A stretch of DNA of 64,000 nt from Rhodobacterales bacterium (GTDB taxonomy: Bacteria; Pseudomonadota; Alphaproteobacteria; Rhodobacterales; Rhodobacteraceae), in contig PDRY01000018.1 in NCBI GenBank assembly GCA_002748265.1, positions 62,001 to 126,000 on the forward strand, read 5' to 3'. A program made the translations under genes and the position numbers. The notes below the pieces were generated by a model, which saw only the letters and a list, made by a program, of their open reading frames with translations, was not told the DNA's origin and searched no databases. Every line of letters begins with the position of its first letter. The first letter of the stretch is position 1. This document shows positions 45,751-54,304 of this stretch, piece by piece.

Positions 45751-46785
45751 TCAGCCGTAGCGGTAGGGCCGTCCGGCCTTTTGCATATCGGCGTTGTATT
45801 TCTTGATGATCTCGACGACCTTCGCCTTGGTCTCGCTCTCGGCGGCGATCTCATCCCAGAACTTGACGGCGGCGTCTTCGACCTGCGCCCATTCGGCGTC
45901 GGGGATCGAGGTCAGCTGCATCTTGTCGCCATTGACCCGCAGCGAGGCTTCGCCGCCCCAGTACCACCACTGGCGGTAGTAGTGCGACTGGTCGCAGCAG
46001 ACCCGGAACAGGGTTTGCAGGTCTTCGGGCAGCTCGTTCCAGCGGTCCATATTGGCAAAGAACGACCCGGCCCAGGCGCCGGAGATGTTGTTGGTCAGGA
46101 AGTAGTTGGTCACATCCGCCCAGCCGACGGTGTAGTCTTCGGTGATCCCGGACCAGGCGATGCCGTCCAGCTCACCGGTCTGGACCGCCACTTCGATGTC
46201 TTCCCAGGGCAGGGTGACCGGAACGACCCCGAACTGCGCCAGGAACCGGCCCGCCGTCGGGAAGGTAAAGACCCGCTTGCCCTTGAGATCCTCAAGCGAG
46301 CGGATCGGGTCTTTGGTGGCGAAATGGCACGGATCCCACGACCCGGCCGAGATGTGCTTTACCCCGACCTTGGAGTATTCGCTGTCCCAGATCTCATTGA
46401 GCCCGTACTGGTTGAACAGCACCGGCACATCGAGCGAGTAGCGCGAGGCGAACGGGAAATAGCCGCCGAACACCGTCACTTCGGTGGGGGAGGCCATGCT
46501 GTCATCGTCGGATTGCACCGCGTCGATCGTGCCGCGCTGCATGGCGCGGAACAGCTCTCCGGTGGGGACCAGCTGATCGGCAAAGAACAGCTCGATCTGC
46601 ATCCGGTCGCCGGCGATCTTGTTGAACATGTCGATGGCGGGTTTCACCACATGTTCAGCCAGAGCGGGCCCGGCATAGGTCTGCATCCGCCACTTGATCG
46701 TGCCCTGCGCAAGGGCAGGGGTGGCCAGCGGGGCTGCGGCAACGCCGAGCCCGGCGGTCTTGAGGAACTTACGTCTCGAAGTCAT
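45751..46785 (-). CDS. TRAP transporter substrate-binding protein (DctP type)
   Basis: Periplasmic receptor of a TRAP uptake system. The 344-residue protein has a Tat signal: SRRKFLKTAGLG at residues 3-14 and cleavage after ATPALA (26). The body has the family fold, with GKRVFTFPTAGRFLAQFG carrying the conserved Arg that usually binds a substrate carboxylate, and WDPCHFATKDPIRSLEDLKG. It follows the membrane subunit genes by 68 bases. The Tat signal and Trp-rich QWWYWGG segment fit the DctP subgroup for 2-oxoacid or amino-acid-like ligands; the ligand is unknown. Confidence 0.93.
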   Translation of the reverse strand: MTSRRKFLKTAGLGVAAAPLATPALAQGTIKWRMQTYAGPALAEHVVKPAIDMFNKIAGDRMQIELFFADQLVPTGELFRAMQRGTIDAVQSDDDSMASPTEVTVFGGYFPFASRYSLDVPVLFNQYGLNEIWDSEYSKVGVKHISAGSWDPCHFATKDPIRSLEDLKGKRVFTFPTAGRFLAQFGVVPVTLPWEDIEVAVQTGELDGIAWSGITEDYTVGWADVTNYFLTNNISGAWAGSFFANMDRWNELPEDLQTLFRVCCDQSHYYRQWWYWGGEASLRVNGDKMQLTSIPDAEWAQVEDAAVKFWDEIAAESETKAKVVEIIKKYNADMQKAGRPYRYG

Positions 46786-46853
46786 TTTCTGAACTCCCTT
46801 GGTTGGTGGAATGCGGCCCCCTTGAGGCGGGGCTCTTCTTGGTTAATCCGGTG

Positions 46854-48179
46854 TCAATTTTGGTAAACAACGTGGGGCAGCCACAGCGCGATCTGCGGGA
46901 AGACCATCACCAGCGTCAGCGCCAGGATCATGACCAGCACGAAGGGCAGGATGGATCCGTAGATGTCGCGCAGGGTGATTTCCGGCGGTGCCATTGCTCG
47001 CATAAGAAACAGGTTATAGCCGAAGGGCGGGGTCATGTAGGCGATCTGGGTCGTGATCGTGTAGAGCACGCCATACCAGATCAGATCGAAGCCAAGCGCC
47101 TGCACCAGCGGCACATAGAGCGGGGCCACGATCACCAGCATGGCGGTGTCGTCCAGGAACGTGCCCATGATGATAAAGCTCAGCTGCATGAGGATCAGGA
47201 TCATCCAGGGGCTCAGGCCCAGCCGCTCGGTGAACAGATCCTCAATGGCGCGCACCGCGCCGAGCCCGTCAAACACCGCGCCGAAGGCGAGCGCGGCGAG
47301 GATGATCCACATGAACATGCACGAAATGCCCAGCGTCTGACGCACCGAGGTCTCGAACACCTCGCGCGTCATGCGTCCCTTGAGCACCGCCGCCAGGAAA
47401 GCCGTCAGCGCGCCGATGGCTGAGCTTTCAACGAGCGAGGTCCAGCCATTCACGAACGGCACCATCATGGTGGCGAAGATGACCAGAGGCAGGAGGCCCG
47501 CGCGCAGCAAGGCCAGCTTTTCCGACATCGGCATGTCGCGCTCTTCGGCGCTGAGCGCCGGGCCCAGCGACGGGTTCAGGTGGCAGCGCACAGAGATGTA
47601 GATGATGAACAGCGTGGCCATCAAAAGCCCCGGCACCACCCCCGCGAGCCAAAGCTGGCCCACCGGCTGCCGAGCGATCATCGCATAGAGCACCAGCACC
47701 ACCGACGGCGGCACAAGAATGCCCAGTGACGATCCCGCCTGGATGACCCCCGTGACCATCTTCTTGTCGTAGTTGCGCTTGAGCAGCTCGGGCAGGGCGA
47801 TGGTGGCCCCGATGGCCATCCCCGCGACGGACAGGCCGTTCATGGCCGAAATCAGGACCATCAGGCCGATCGTGCCGATGGCCAACCCGCCGCGCAGCCC
47901 GCCCATCCAGACATGGAACATTTTGTAGAGATCGTCCGCGATCTTCGATTCCGACAGGACGTAGCCCATGAAGATGAACATCGGCAGCGTCAAAAGCGGA
48001 TACCATTTCATCAGCTTCATGGCGCTTGCAAAGGCCAGATCGTAGCCGCCCCGGTCTCCCCACAGCATGAGGGCTGCGATCACCGCAACGAAGCCGATGG
48101 CGCCAAACACCCGCTGCCCGGACAGCAGCAGCGCCATCATGGCGGCGAACATCATGAGGGCGATCAGTTCATACGACAT
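46854..48179 (-). CDS. TRAP transporter large permease subunit (DctM type)
   Basis: The 441-residue ion-coupled transport subunit has about 12 hydrophobic segments. Family segments: MMALLLSGQRVFGAIGF near the start, PLFIFMG-type MFIFMGYVLSES, GGLAIGTIGLMVLISAMNGLS and the second-half FLDDTAMLVIVAPLYVPL. ATG 48179 was preferred over a TTG six bases upstream. It overlaps the small subunit gene by 11 bases. It works with the small permease and the DctP-type receptor. Confidence 0.94.
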   Translation of the reverse strand: MSYELIALMMFAAMMALLLSGQRVFGAIGFVAVIAALMLWGDRGGYDLAFASAMKLMKWYPLLTLPMFIFMGYVLSESKIADDLYKMFHVWMGGLRGGLAIGTIGLMVLISAMNGLSVAGMAIGATIALPELLKRNYDKKMVTGVIQAGSSLGILVPPSVVLVLYAMIARQPVGQLWLAGVVPGLLMATLFIIYISVRCHLNPSLGPALSAEERDMPMSEKLALLRAGLLPLVIFATMMVPFVNGWTSLVESSAIGALTAFLAAVLKGRMTREVFETSVRQTLGISCMFMWIILAALAFGAVFDGLGAVRAIEDLFTERLGLSPWMILILMQLSFIIMGTFLDDTAMLVIVAPLYVPLVQALGFDLIWYGVLYTITTQIAYMTPPFGYNLFLMRAMAPPEITLRDIYGSILPFVLVMILALTLVMVFPQIALWLPHVVYQN

Positions 48180-48687
48180 CGGCAATCTCCTCGCCCCGCA
48201 GACGCAGGATGTCCTTGCACAGCTCGGACAGGGCCTGCAGCAGCATCAGGGTGATGCCGGTGCACATGATGACCTTGATCGGCCACAGATAGGGGCGCCA
48301 CGCGGTCGGGCTGCGCTCGCCCCCGTACTGGAAAGAGTAGGACGTGCTGTCGATCCCGCCCCAGAGCAGAACGCCCAGATAGAAGATCAAAAACAGCACG
48401 GTGACGCAGTCCACGGCCGCTTTGCGCCGGTCCGACCATTCGCCATAGAGCAAATCCATCCGCACATTCGATCCCATCTGGATCGAGTAGGGGCCGCCCA
48501 GGATGTAATAGGCGACCATGGCGAACTGGGCCATCTCCAGCGTCCAGAGTGACGGAGTGAAGAAGGTCTTTGAGATCGACGACCACAGCAGGATCGCCAT
48601 CATCACAAAGATCCCGTACATCGCCACGCGGCCAATCCTGTGATTGATCGCATCGACGACGCGCACGAAACGTCTGAGCGCGCTCAT
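48169..48687 (-). CDS. TRAP transporter small permease subunit (DctQ type)
   Basis: A 172-residue membrane protein with four hydrophobic segments (about 18-37, 50-66, 89-107, 133-152). The conserved ILGGPYSIQMGSNVRMDLLYGEWSDRRKAAVD fits DctQ. ATG 48687 forms an ATGA overlap with the upstream amidohydrolase stop, which puts the transporter and that enzyme in one translation unit. Confidence 0.92.
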   Translation of the reverse strand: MSALRRFVRVVDAINHRIGRVAMYGIFVMMAILLWSSISKTFFTPSLWTLEMAQFAMVAYYILGGPYSIQMGSNVRMDLLYGEWSDRRKAAVDCVTVLFLIFYLGVLLWGGIDSTSYSFQYGGERSPTAWRPYLWPIKVIMCTGITLMLLQALSELCKDILRLRGEEIADVV

Positions 48688-49448
48688 GAGCGGGGCTCCT
48701 TTCCGGGGTTGCACACGGAAAGCGCCCGCGTGAGGGTCTGCGAGAGGTGATCCGCCATCGTGTCGGCGGTCTCGGGCGTGTCGATCAGATCGTTTCGGAT
48801 CTCGATCATCAGCGCGGGCAGGCCGCGCGCGACGCCGTGCCGGGCGAGGCTGTAGGTGACCCCGTCGCTGGCGTCATAGGGTTCGTTCAGCCGCGCGGTG
48901 TAGCGGCCTGCCTCTTGCTCGGCGGCAAGCGCGGATTGGGCGAGCGCGTCGTGATCTCCGTGAAAGAGAAACCCCAGATCAAGCGCGCGCCGGGCCCCTT
49001 TGTAGATCGGCGTGAAGCTGTGAATGGTGATCAGCGCCGGGTCCGCCTTGGCGTCGATGACTTCGCTGACCGCCTCGTGAAACGGGTCGTGGATCGCCGC
49101 GCAGCGGGCTTGGCGGTCCGCGTCGCTCAGGTCGCGGTTGCCCGGGATGTCGTAGATTTCGCTGCGCGGAGGGATCGCGTCATGGGCCTCAAGCGGGCGG
49201 TTGCAATCATAGACCAGCCGCGAAACCCCGCCCGCCACCAAAGGCGCGTCCATCCGCGTCGCCAGCCCCTGCGCCACGTCAAGCGCGCCGATGTCCCAGG
49301 CGATGTGGGCCCGGCGCGCCTCTGCGTCGAGCCCGAGCCCTTTGTAGCGCTCCGGGATCAGGCGGGAGGCGTGCTCGCACACAAGCACGACCGGCGCCGC
49401 GCCCTTTGCGTTATGGATCGAGACCGGATCAAGGCCGGGCGTGGTCAT
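48684..49448 (-). CDS. N-formylglutamate amidohydrolase-like hydrolase
   Basis: A 254-residue member of the N-formylglutamate amidohydrolase (HutG-like) family, zinc-type amidases that release glutamate from N-acyl forms. Family marks: VLVCEHASRLIPERYKGLGL, HIAWDIGALDVA, LVYDCNRPLEAHDAIP, ITIHSFTPIYKG and LPALMIEIRNDLI. No hut genes are nearby. As first gene of the operon with a gamma-glutamyl ligase and two dehydrogenases, it may hydrolyse a gamma-glutamyl or N-acyl amino acid product instead. ATG 49448 starts MTTPGLDPVS; a slightly longer start is possible. Confidence 0.9.
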   Translation of the reverse strand: MTTPGLDPVSIHNAKGAAPVVLVCEHASRLIPERYKGLGLDAEARRAHIAWDIGALDVAQGLATRMDAPLVAGGVSRLVYDCNRPLEAHDAIPPRSEIYDIPGNRDLSDADRQARCAAIHDPFHEAVSEVIDAKADPALITIHSFTPIYKGARRALDLGFLFHGDHDALAQSALAAEQEAGRYTARLNEPYDASDGVTYSLARHGVARGLPALMIEIRNDLIDTPETADTMADHLSQTLTRALSVCNPGKEPRS

Positions 49449-49489
49449 GCAAGTTCTCCCCAAGGCGTCTGGATGCGCCGTTGTGAAGA

Positions 49490-49528
49490 GAAAACTACAT
49501 GAAAAAATGACATGTCAAGAAAAATACA
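49490..49528. promoter_or_regulatory. operator-like cluster between the catabolic operon and the rpiR-like gene
   Basis: The 138-base divergent region is AT-rich for this genome. GAAAACTACA (49490-49499) and GAAAAATACA (49519-49528) are direct repeats 29 bases apart that flank the perfect palindrome TGACATGTCA (49508-49517), with another GAAAAAATGACA in between. RpiR-type regulators often use GAAA-containing sites, so this is the likely control point for both directions. Confidence 0.5.
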
Positions 49529-49586
49529 TTACACTCGTCTTAACGATGGAGTTGCGTGCCGCTCAGGAAGCGGCGAGTGAGGGCGT

Positions 49587-50453
49587 ATGGAAAACGTCGC
49601 ATTGATCCGGGATTTGATCAAAGATCGTCAGGCCGACCTGACGGCGGCTGAGCGGCGTCTGACCGCTGTGCTGCTGGACGATTCGCTGGTGGCGGGGCTC
49701 AAGTCGATCACCAAGCTGGCCGAAGAGGCGGGGGTGTCGACCCCGACCGTGATCCGGCTCGCGCGCAAGCTGGGCTTCAACGGCTTTCCCGACATGCAAG
49801 AAGCCATCCGCGAAGAGATCGCCGCGCGAATGAAACAGCCTCTGGCCAAGCTGGAGACAGGCCCAATCGCGGGCCATGAAAGCCACGTGGTGAGCCGCTT
49901 TGCCTCTGCCATTTCTGACAACATCAACCGCACGATCGAACGGCTCGATCTGGCGCAGTTTGACGCCGTCGCGGCGGAGCTGTCAGACCCGGAGCGGGCG
50001 ATTCACCTGCTGGGCGGGCGTATCACGCGGTCCAACACGCATTACTTCTTCAACCACCTGCAGATCATTCGGCCCGGGGTCTCGCTGCTCGATTCCTCGC
50101 CCTCCGCATGGCCGCAATCCCTTCTGGATATGGGGCCGCGCTCGACCCTGGTGATGTTCGATATTCGCCGCTACGAAAAAGAGCTCAACCGCCTCGCAGA
50201 GCTCGCGGTCCGGCAAGGCGCGCGGATCGTACTGTTCACCGATCAATGGGGCTCCCCGATTGAGCGACACGCGGCCTATTGCTTCCGCACCATGGTCGAG
50301 GCCCCGTCGAGCTGGGATTCGACGCTGGCCATCAACTTCCTGATTGAGGCGCTCGTGGCCGAGGTGCAGCAGCGCAGCTCTGCCAGCAGCTCGGAGCGGA
50401 TCGCTTTGATGGAAGAGATGATCGGGGAAACCCGTATTTTCCGCGGAAGCTGA
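49587..50453 (+). CDS. MurR/RpiR-family transcriptional regulator
   Basis: A 288-residue regulator with an N-terminal RpiR helix-turn-helix (SITKLAEEAGVSTPTVIRLARKLGFNGFPDMQEAI at about 47-81) and a C-terminal SIS sugar-isomerase-type domain (about 120-265) for a phosphorylated or other small ligand. The SIS part reads AIHLLGGRITRSNTHYFFNHL and LVMFDIRRYEKELNRLAELAVRQGARIVLFTDQ. It lies between the leftward seven-gene operon and the rightward ABC operon (117 bases downstream), so it may control one or both. Confidence 0.93.
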   Translation: MENVALIRDLIKDRQADLTAAERRLTAVLLDDSLVAGLKSITKLAEEAGVSTPTVIRLARKLGFNGFPDMQEAIREEIAARMKQPLAKLETGPIAGHESHVVSRFASAISDNINRTIERLDLAQFDAVAAELSDPERAIHLLGGRITRSNTHYFFNHLQIIRPGVSLLDSSPSAWPQSLLDMGPRSTLVMFDIRRYEKELNRLAELAVRQGARIVLFTDQWGSPIERHAAYCFRTMVEAPSSWDSTLAINFLIEALVAEVQQRSSASSSERIALMEEMIGETRIFRGS

Positions 50454-50570
50454 CGCCAGTGGGCTCGGGCTGTCCTTTTCGACGTCACGCACGGCATTGA
50501 TGCCGAAGGCTCGGTTGGTTACAGACCCGTTACAAAAGGCGGGCTGGGGCCGCCGCTGCCGGGGATCATC

Positions 50571-52088
50571 ATGATGAATGATGCGTTGTTGACGCTGGAG
50601 GGGATCAGCAAATCCTATCCTGGTGTCACCGCCAATGACGATGTCAGCTTTTCCGTGCAGCCGGGGCAGATCCACGCGTTGCTTGGCGAAAACGGGGCCG
50701 GGAAATCGACCCTGGTCAAGACGATCTATGGGCTGGTGACGCCCGATCGCGGCGCGATGACGTTGGGCGGCGGGGCCTACCGCCCGGCCAGCCCGAGGTC
50801 GGCGCGCGCCGCCGGTGTGGCCATGGTGTTCCAGCATTTCAGCCTGTTCGACGCGCTCACCGTTGCGGAAAACATCGCTCTGGGCATGGACAACCCACCG
50901 CCCGCGCGCCTCTTGGCTGCGCGCATCCGCGAAATCAGTGAGACCTACGGCCTCCCGCTGGACCCTGATCGGCGGGTCGGCGGTCTGAGCGCCGGGGAGC
51001 GTCAGCGGGTCGAGATCCTGCGCTGCCTGCTCCAGACGCCGCGCCTGTTGATCATGGACGAGCCCACCAGCGTGCTGACCCCGCAAGAGGTGGAGATCCT
51101 CTTTCGCACCTTGCGCCAACTGGCCGATGAGGGGACCGCGATCCTCTATATCAGCCACAAGCTGGAGGAGATCCGGGCGCTGTGCGGCTCGGCCACGGTG
51201 CTGCGCCACGGGCGCGTCGTGGCCACGTGCAACCCGCGCGAGAAATCGGCGCGCGAGCTGGCCGAGATGATGGTGGGCACGCGGCTCCATACCCCCTCGC
51301 GCGAGGCGACCCCGCCGGGTCCGCCGCTGCTGGAGGTCGCGGGGCTGTCATTGCCGCCGACATCCGCCTTTGGTGCCGCGCTGACTGACCTGACCTTCAC
51401 GCTTCACAGCGGAGAGGTGCTTGGGATCGGCGGCGTGGCCGGGAACGGGCAGGACGAATTGCTGGCCGCACTGTCGGGCGAGCTGCGCGCGCCCGCCGGG
51501 GTCATCCGGCTCAAGGGGCAGGACCTCTCCACCTTCGGTCCCAACCGCCGCCGCGCTGCCGGGCTGCTCAGCGCGCCCGAAGAGCGCCTCGGCCACGCCG
51601 CCGCGCCGGACATGACCCTAAGCGAAAACGCGCTTTTGACCGGCGAGACCCGCGAGGCGCTGAGCCATCGCGGCTTTGTCCGCTGGCCCGAAGTGCGCGA
51701 TTTCGCGCGCCGCATCATTGAGCGGTTCGATGTGCGCACGCCCGGCCCGGATGTGGCCGCAGGGGCGCTTTCGGGCGGGAACCTTCAGAAATTCGTCATA
51801 GGGCGCGAGATCCTTCAGCGCCCGGAGGTCTTTGTGGTGAACCAGCCGACCTGGGGTGTCGATGCCTCGGCAGCCGCCGCGATCCGGCAGGCCTTGCTGG
51901 ATCTGGCCGCCAAAGGGGCAGGGGTCATCGTGATCAGTCAGGATCTGGATGAGCTGATGGAGATTTCGGACAGGTTCACCGCGCTCAACGCCGGGGCGCT
52001 TGCCCCGATCCGGCCCGCACGCGGCCTGAGCATGGAGGAGATCGGCCTGATGATGGGCGGCATGGGCGTGCAAGGAGAGGTGGCATGA
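50571..52088 (+). CDS. BMP-type ABC transporter ATP-binding protein (two ABC domains)
   Basis: A 505-residue duplicated ATPase of the RbsA/YufO type that powers import. The first domain has an intact Walker A (LLGENGAGKST, 38-48) and LSAGERQRVEILRCLL. The second has the degenerate GVAGNGQDELLAALSG normal for this class and LSGGNLQKFVIGREI. There is a double ATG (50571, 50574) with weak ribosome sites. Its stop overlaps the first permease gene (ATGA). Similar transporters carry nucleosides or purines. Confidence 0.93.
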   Translation: MMNDALLTLEGISKSYPGVTANDDVSFSVQPGQIHALLGENGAGKSTLVKTIYGLVTPDRGAMTLGGGAYRPASPRSARAAGVAMVFQHFSLFDALTVAENIALGMDNPPPARLLAARIREISETYGLPLDPDRRVGGLSAGERQRVEILRCLLQTPRLLIMDEPTSVLTPQEVEILFRTLRQLADEGTAILYISHKLEEIRALCGSATVLRHGRVVATCNPREKSARELAEMMVGTRLHTPSREATPPGPPLLEVAGLSLPPTSAFGAALTDLTFTLHSGEVLGIGGVAGNGQDELLAALSGELRAPAGVIRLKGQDLSTFGPNRRRAAGLLSAPEERLGHAAAPDMTLSENALLTGETREALSHRGFVRWPEVRDFARRIIERFDVRTPGPDVAAGALSGGNLQKFVIGREILQRPEVFVVNQPTWGVDASAAAAIRQALLDLAAKGAGVIVISQDLDELMEISDRFTALNAGALAPIRPARGLSMEEIGLMMGGMGVQGEVA

Positions 52089-53176
52089 GGATCGCTCTGG
52101 AGAAGCGCCCGGCGCCGTCCGGGCTGCTGTCTGCTCTGACGCCGCCGCTTGCGGTGCTGGCGACGATGCTGGCCGGGGGCGTGATGTTCTGGGCGCTCGG
52201 GATCGAGCCGCTCCTGGCGCTGCGCACGATCTTCTGGGATCCGCTGTTTCACCCCGATTTCTCGGGCTTCCTGCGCCCGCAGCTTTTGGTGAAAGCCGGG
52301 CCGTTGGTGCTGATCGCCACCGGGCTTGCGCTCGGGTTCCGGGCGGGCGTGTGGAACATCGGCGCCGAAGGGCAATACATCATGGGTGCCATCCTTGGCG
52401 CCGGGGTTGGGCTTGCCTTTTACCCCACGGAAAACCGGATGATTTTTCCGCTCATGATCCTGGCGGGGGGCTTTGGCGGCTGGCTTTGGGCGATGATCCC
52501 GGCACTGCTGAAGACGAAGCTGGGCACCAATGAAATTCTGGTCAGCCTCATGCTGGTCTATGTTGCAGAGACGATCCTGTCGGCGGTCAGCAGTGGCATC
52601 TTGCGCAATCCCGATGGCCGGGGCTTTCCCGGATCGCGCAACCTGGCGCGGGACTTCCCCGCCGCATCCAATCCCGAGCTGTTCGAAGGCACCGGGATGC
52701 ATTGGGGCGTGGTCGCGGCGCTGATCGCAGTGATCTTCGCCTATGTCCTGCTCACGCGGCACAAGATGGGCTATGCTATCCAGTTGAGCGGTCAGGCCCC
52801 GCGCGCGGCGCGGTTCGCGGGGATTTCGCCATCGCGGCTGGTGGTCTTTGTGCTGGGCACGGCGGGCGCGCTTTCGGGGCTTGCGGGGCTGTTCGAAGTC
52901 ACCGGCCCTGCCGGGCAGATCAGCAGCAATTTCGGATCGGGCTACGGCTTCACCGCAATCATCGTTGCGTTTCTGGGCCGCTTGCACCCGGTCGGCATCC
53001 TTCTGGCCGGGCTCCTGATGGCGCTGACTTATATTGGCGGAGAGCTGGCCCAGCCGCTTCTGTCGATGCCCGCCGCCGCGATCCAGCTCTTTCAGGGGAT
53101 GATGCTGTTCTTCCTTCTGGCGATGGATGTGTTTGCCAACTACCGCGTTCGGCTGATCCTGAAGGGGGCGCGCTGA
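52085..53176 (+). CDS. BMP-type ABC transporter permease 1
   Basis: A 363-residue inner-membrane permease of the YufP/NupP type with about nine or ten hydrophobic segments. GLALGFRAGVWNIGAEGQYIMGAILGAG is the conserved BPD_transp_2 segment, followed by TNEILVSLMLVYVAE and GYGFTAIIVAFLGRLHPVGILLAGLLMA. It is coupled to both neighbours: ATGA with the ATPase and TGATG with permease 2. It pairs with permease 2 as a heterodimer. Confidence 0.93.
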   Translation: MRIALEKRPAPSGLLSALTPPLAVLATMLAGGVMFWALGIEPLLALRTIFWDPLFHPDFSGFLRPQLLVKAGPLVLIATGLALGFRAGVWNIGAEGQYIMGAILGAGVGLAFYPTENRMIFPLMILAGGFGGWLWAMIPALLKTKLGTNEILVSLMLVYVAETILSAVSSGILRNPDGRGFPGSRNLARDFPAASNPELFEGTGMHWGVVAALIAVIFAYVLLTRHKMGYAIQLSGQAPRAARFAGISPSRLVVFVLGTAGALSGLAGLFEVTGPAGQISSNFGSGYGFTAIIVAFLGRLHPVGILLAGLLMALTYIGGELAQPLLSMPAAAIQLFQGMMLFFLLAMDVFANYRVRLILKGAR

Positions 53177-54282
53177 TGGATTTCGGATCAATCAACCCGG
53201 CGCTCTTGCTCGCCTCGCTCATGGTCGCCTCCACGCCGATCCTGCTGGCCGCGCTCGGAGAGCTGGTGGTCGAGAAGGCGGGCGTTTTGAACCTCGGGGT
53301 CGAGGGCATGATGATCACGGGCGCCGTTGTCGGCTTTGCCGTCGCTGTGCGCCTGGGTGATCCCGGTCTCGGCTTCGTGGCCGCGGCCGGGGCCGGGGCG
53401 GGGCTGAGCCTGATCTTTGCGCTGCTCACGCAGGTCCTGATGTCGAACCAAGTGGCGACGGGGCTGGGGCTCACGCTGTTCGGGCTGGGGCTTTCCTCGC
53501 TCATCGGCAGCAGCTTCGAGGGGGAGAAAGCCCCCGGCATGGCAAAGCTCGACCTGCCGCTGTTGTCGGACCTGCCCGCTTTGGGGCCGATCCTGTTCCG
53601 CCATGACGCCATGGTCTACCTGTCGCTGCTGCTGGTGGGGCTGGTCTGGGCCGGGCTCAAATACAGCCGCGCCGGGCTGATCTTGCGGGCCGTCGGAGAG
53701 AACGCCGATGCGGCCCATGCGCTTGGCTACAAGGTGGTGCGGGTGCGGGTGCTAGCGATCGTGTTCGGCGGGGCTCTCGCCGGGCTGGGCGGCGCCTACG
53801 TCAGCCTGGTGCGGGTGCCGCAATGGGTCGACGGGCTGACCGCCGGGGCCGGGTGGATCGCGCTCGCCATCGTGGTCTTTGCCAGCTGGCGGCCCTGGCA
53901 TGTGTTGATCGGCGCCTATCTTTTCGGCGGGCTCACGGTGCTTCAGCTCAACCTTCAGGCGGCGGGGGTGCCGCTTCTGAAGGCGCTGCCGGTGATGCTG
54001 CTGGCGCTGTCTGTGGCCAGCCTTGCCTTCACGGTCATCGCGCGGCTGGTGAGCGGCCGCGGCGGGCTTCGGGCGCTTCTCCTTTGGCCTGCGCTCTTTG
54101 CCGGGCTGGCGGGCGCCGTTGCCGCTTTGGGCCAGGCGACCGGCTATCCGACCGGCGCCGACACTATGCTGTTGTCGATGAGCCCCTACCTTGTCACCAT
54201 CCTCGTGCTGGTCATCTTGTCCCTGCGCGGAGAGCACGGTGCGCCCGGATCGCTCGGGCGCAGCTTTCACCCTTCATCCTGA
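53176..54282 (+). CDS. BMP-type ABC transporter permease 2
   Basis: A 368-residue permease of the YufQ/NupQ type. The N-terminal half carries ALGELVVEKAGVLNLGVEGMMITGAVVGF and VLMSNQVATGLGLTLFGLGLSS, the family's conserved NLGVEG and GL-L-G segments. The C-terminal portion has two extra hydrophobic stretches (about 300-350) compared with permeases that end after the core. ATG 53176 overlaps the permease 1 stop by one base; an in-frame extension upstream lies inside permease 1 and is rejected. Confidence 0.93.
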   Translation: MDFGSINPALLLASLMVASTPILLAALGELVVEKAGVLNLGVEGMMITGAVVGFAVAVRLGDPGLGFVAAAGAGAGLSLIFALLTQVLMSNQVATGLGLTLFGLGLSSLIGSSFEGEKAPGMAKLDLPLLSDLPALGPILFRHDAMVYLSLLLVGLVWAGLKYSRAGLILRAVGENADAAHALGYKVVRVRVLAIVFGGALAGLGGAYVSLVRVPQWVDGLTAGAGWIALAIVVFASWRPWHVLIGAYLFGGLTVLQLNLQAAGVPLLKALPVMLLALSVASLAFTVIARLVSGRGGLRALLLWPALFAGLAGAVAALGQATGYPTGADTMLLSMSPYLVTILVLVILSLRGEHGAPGSLGRSFHPSS

Positions 54283-54304
54283 TCCCAACCACCGGAGAAC
54301 TGCC

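Noticed and set aside
50454-50570. Riboswitch before the BMP importer
   Set aside because: Only short GC hairpins are visible; I could not match a purine or other riboswitch core.
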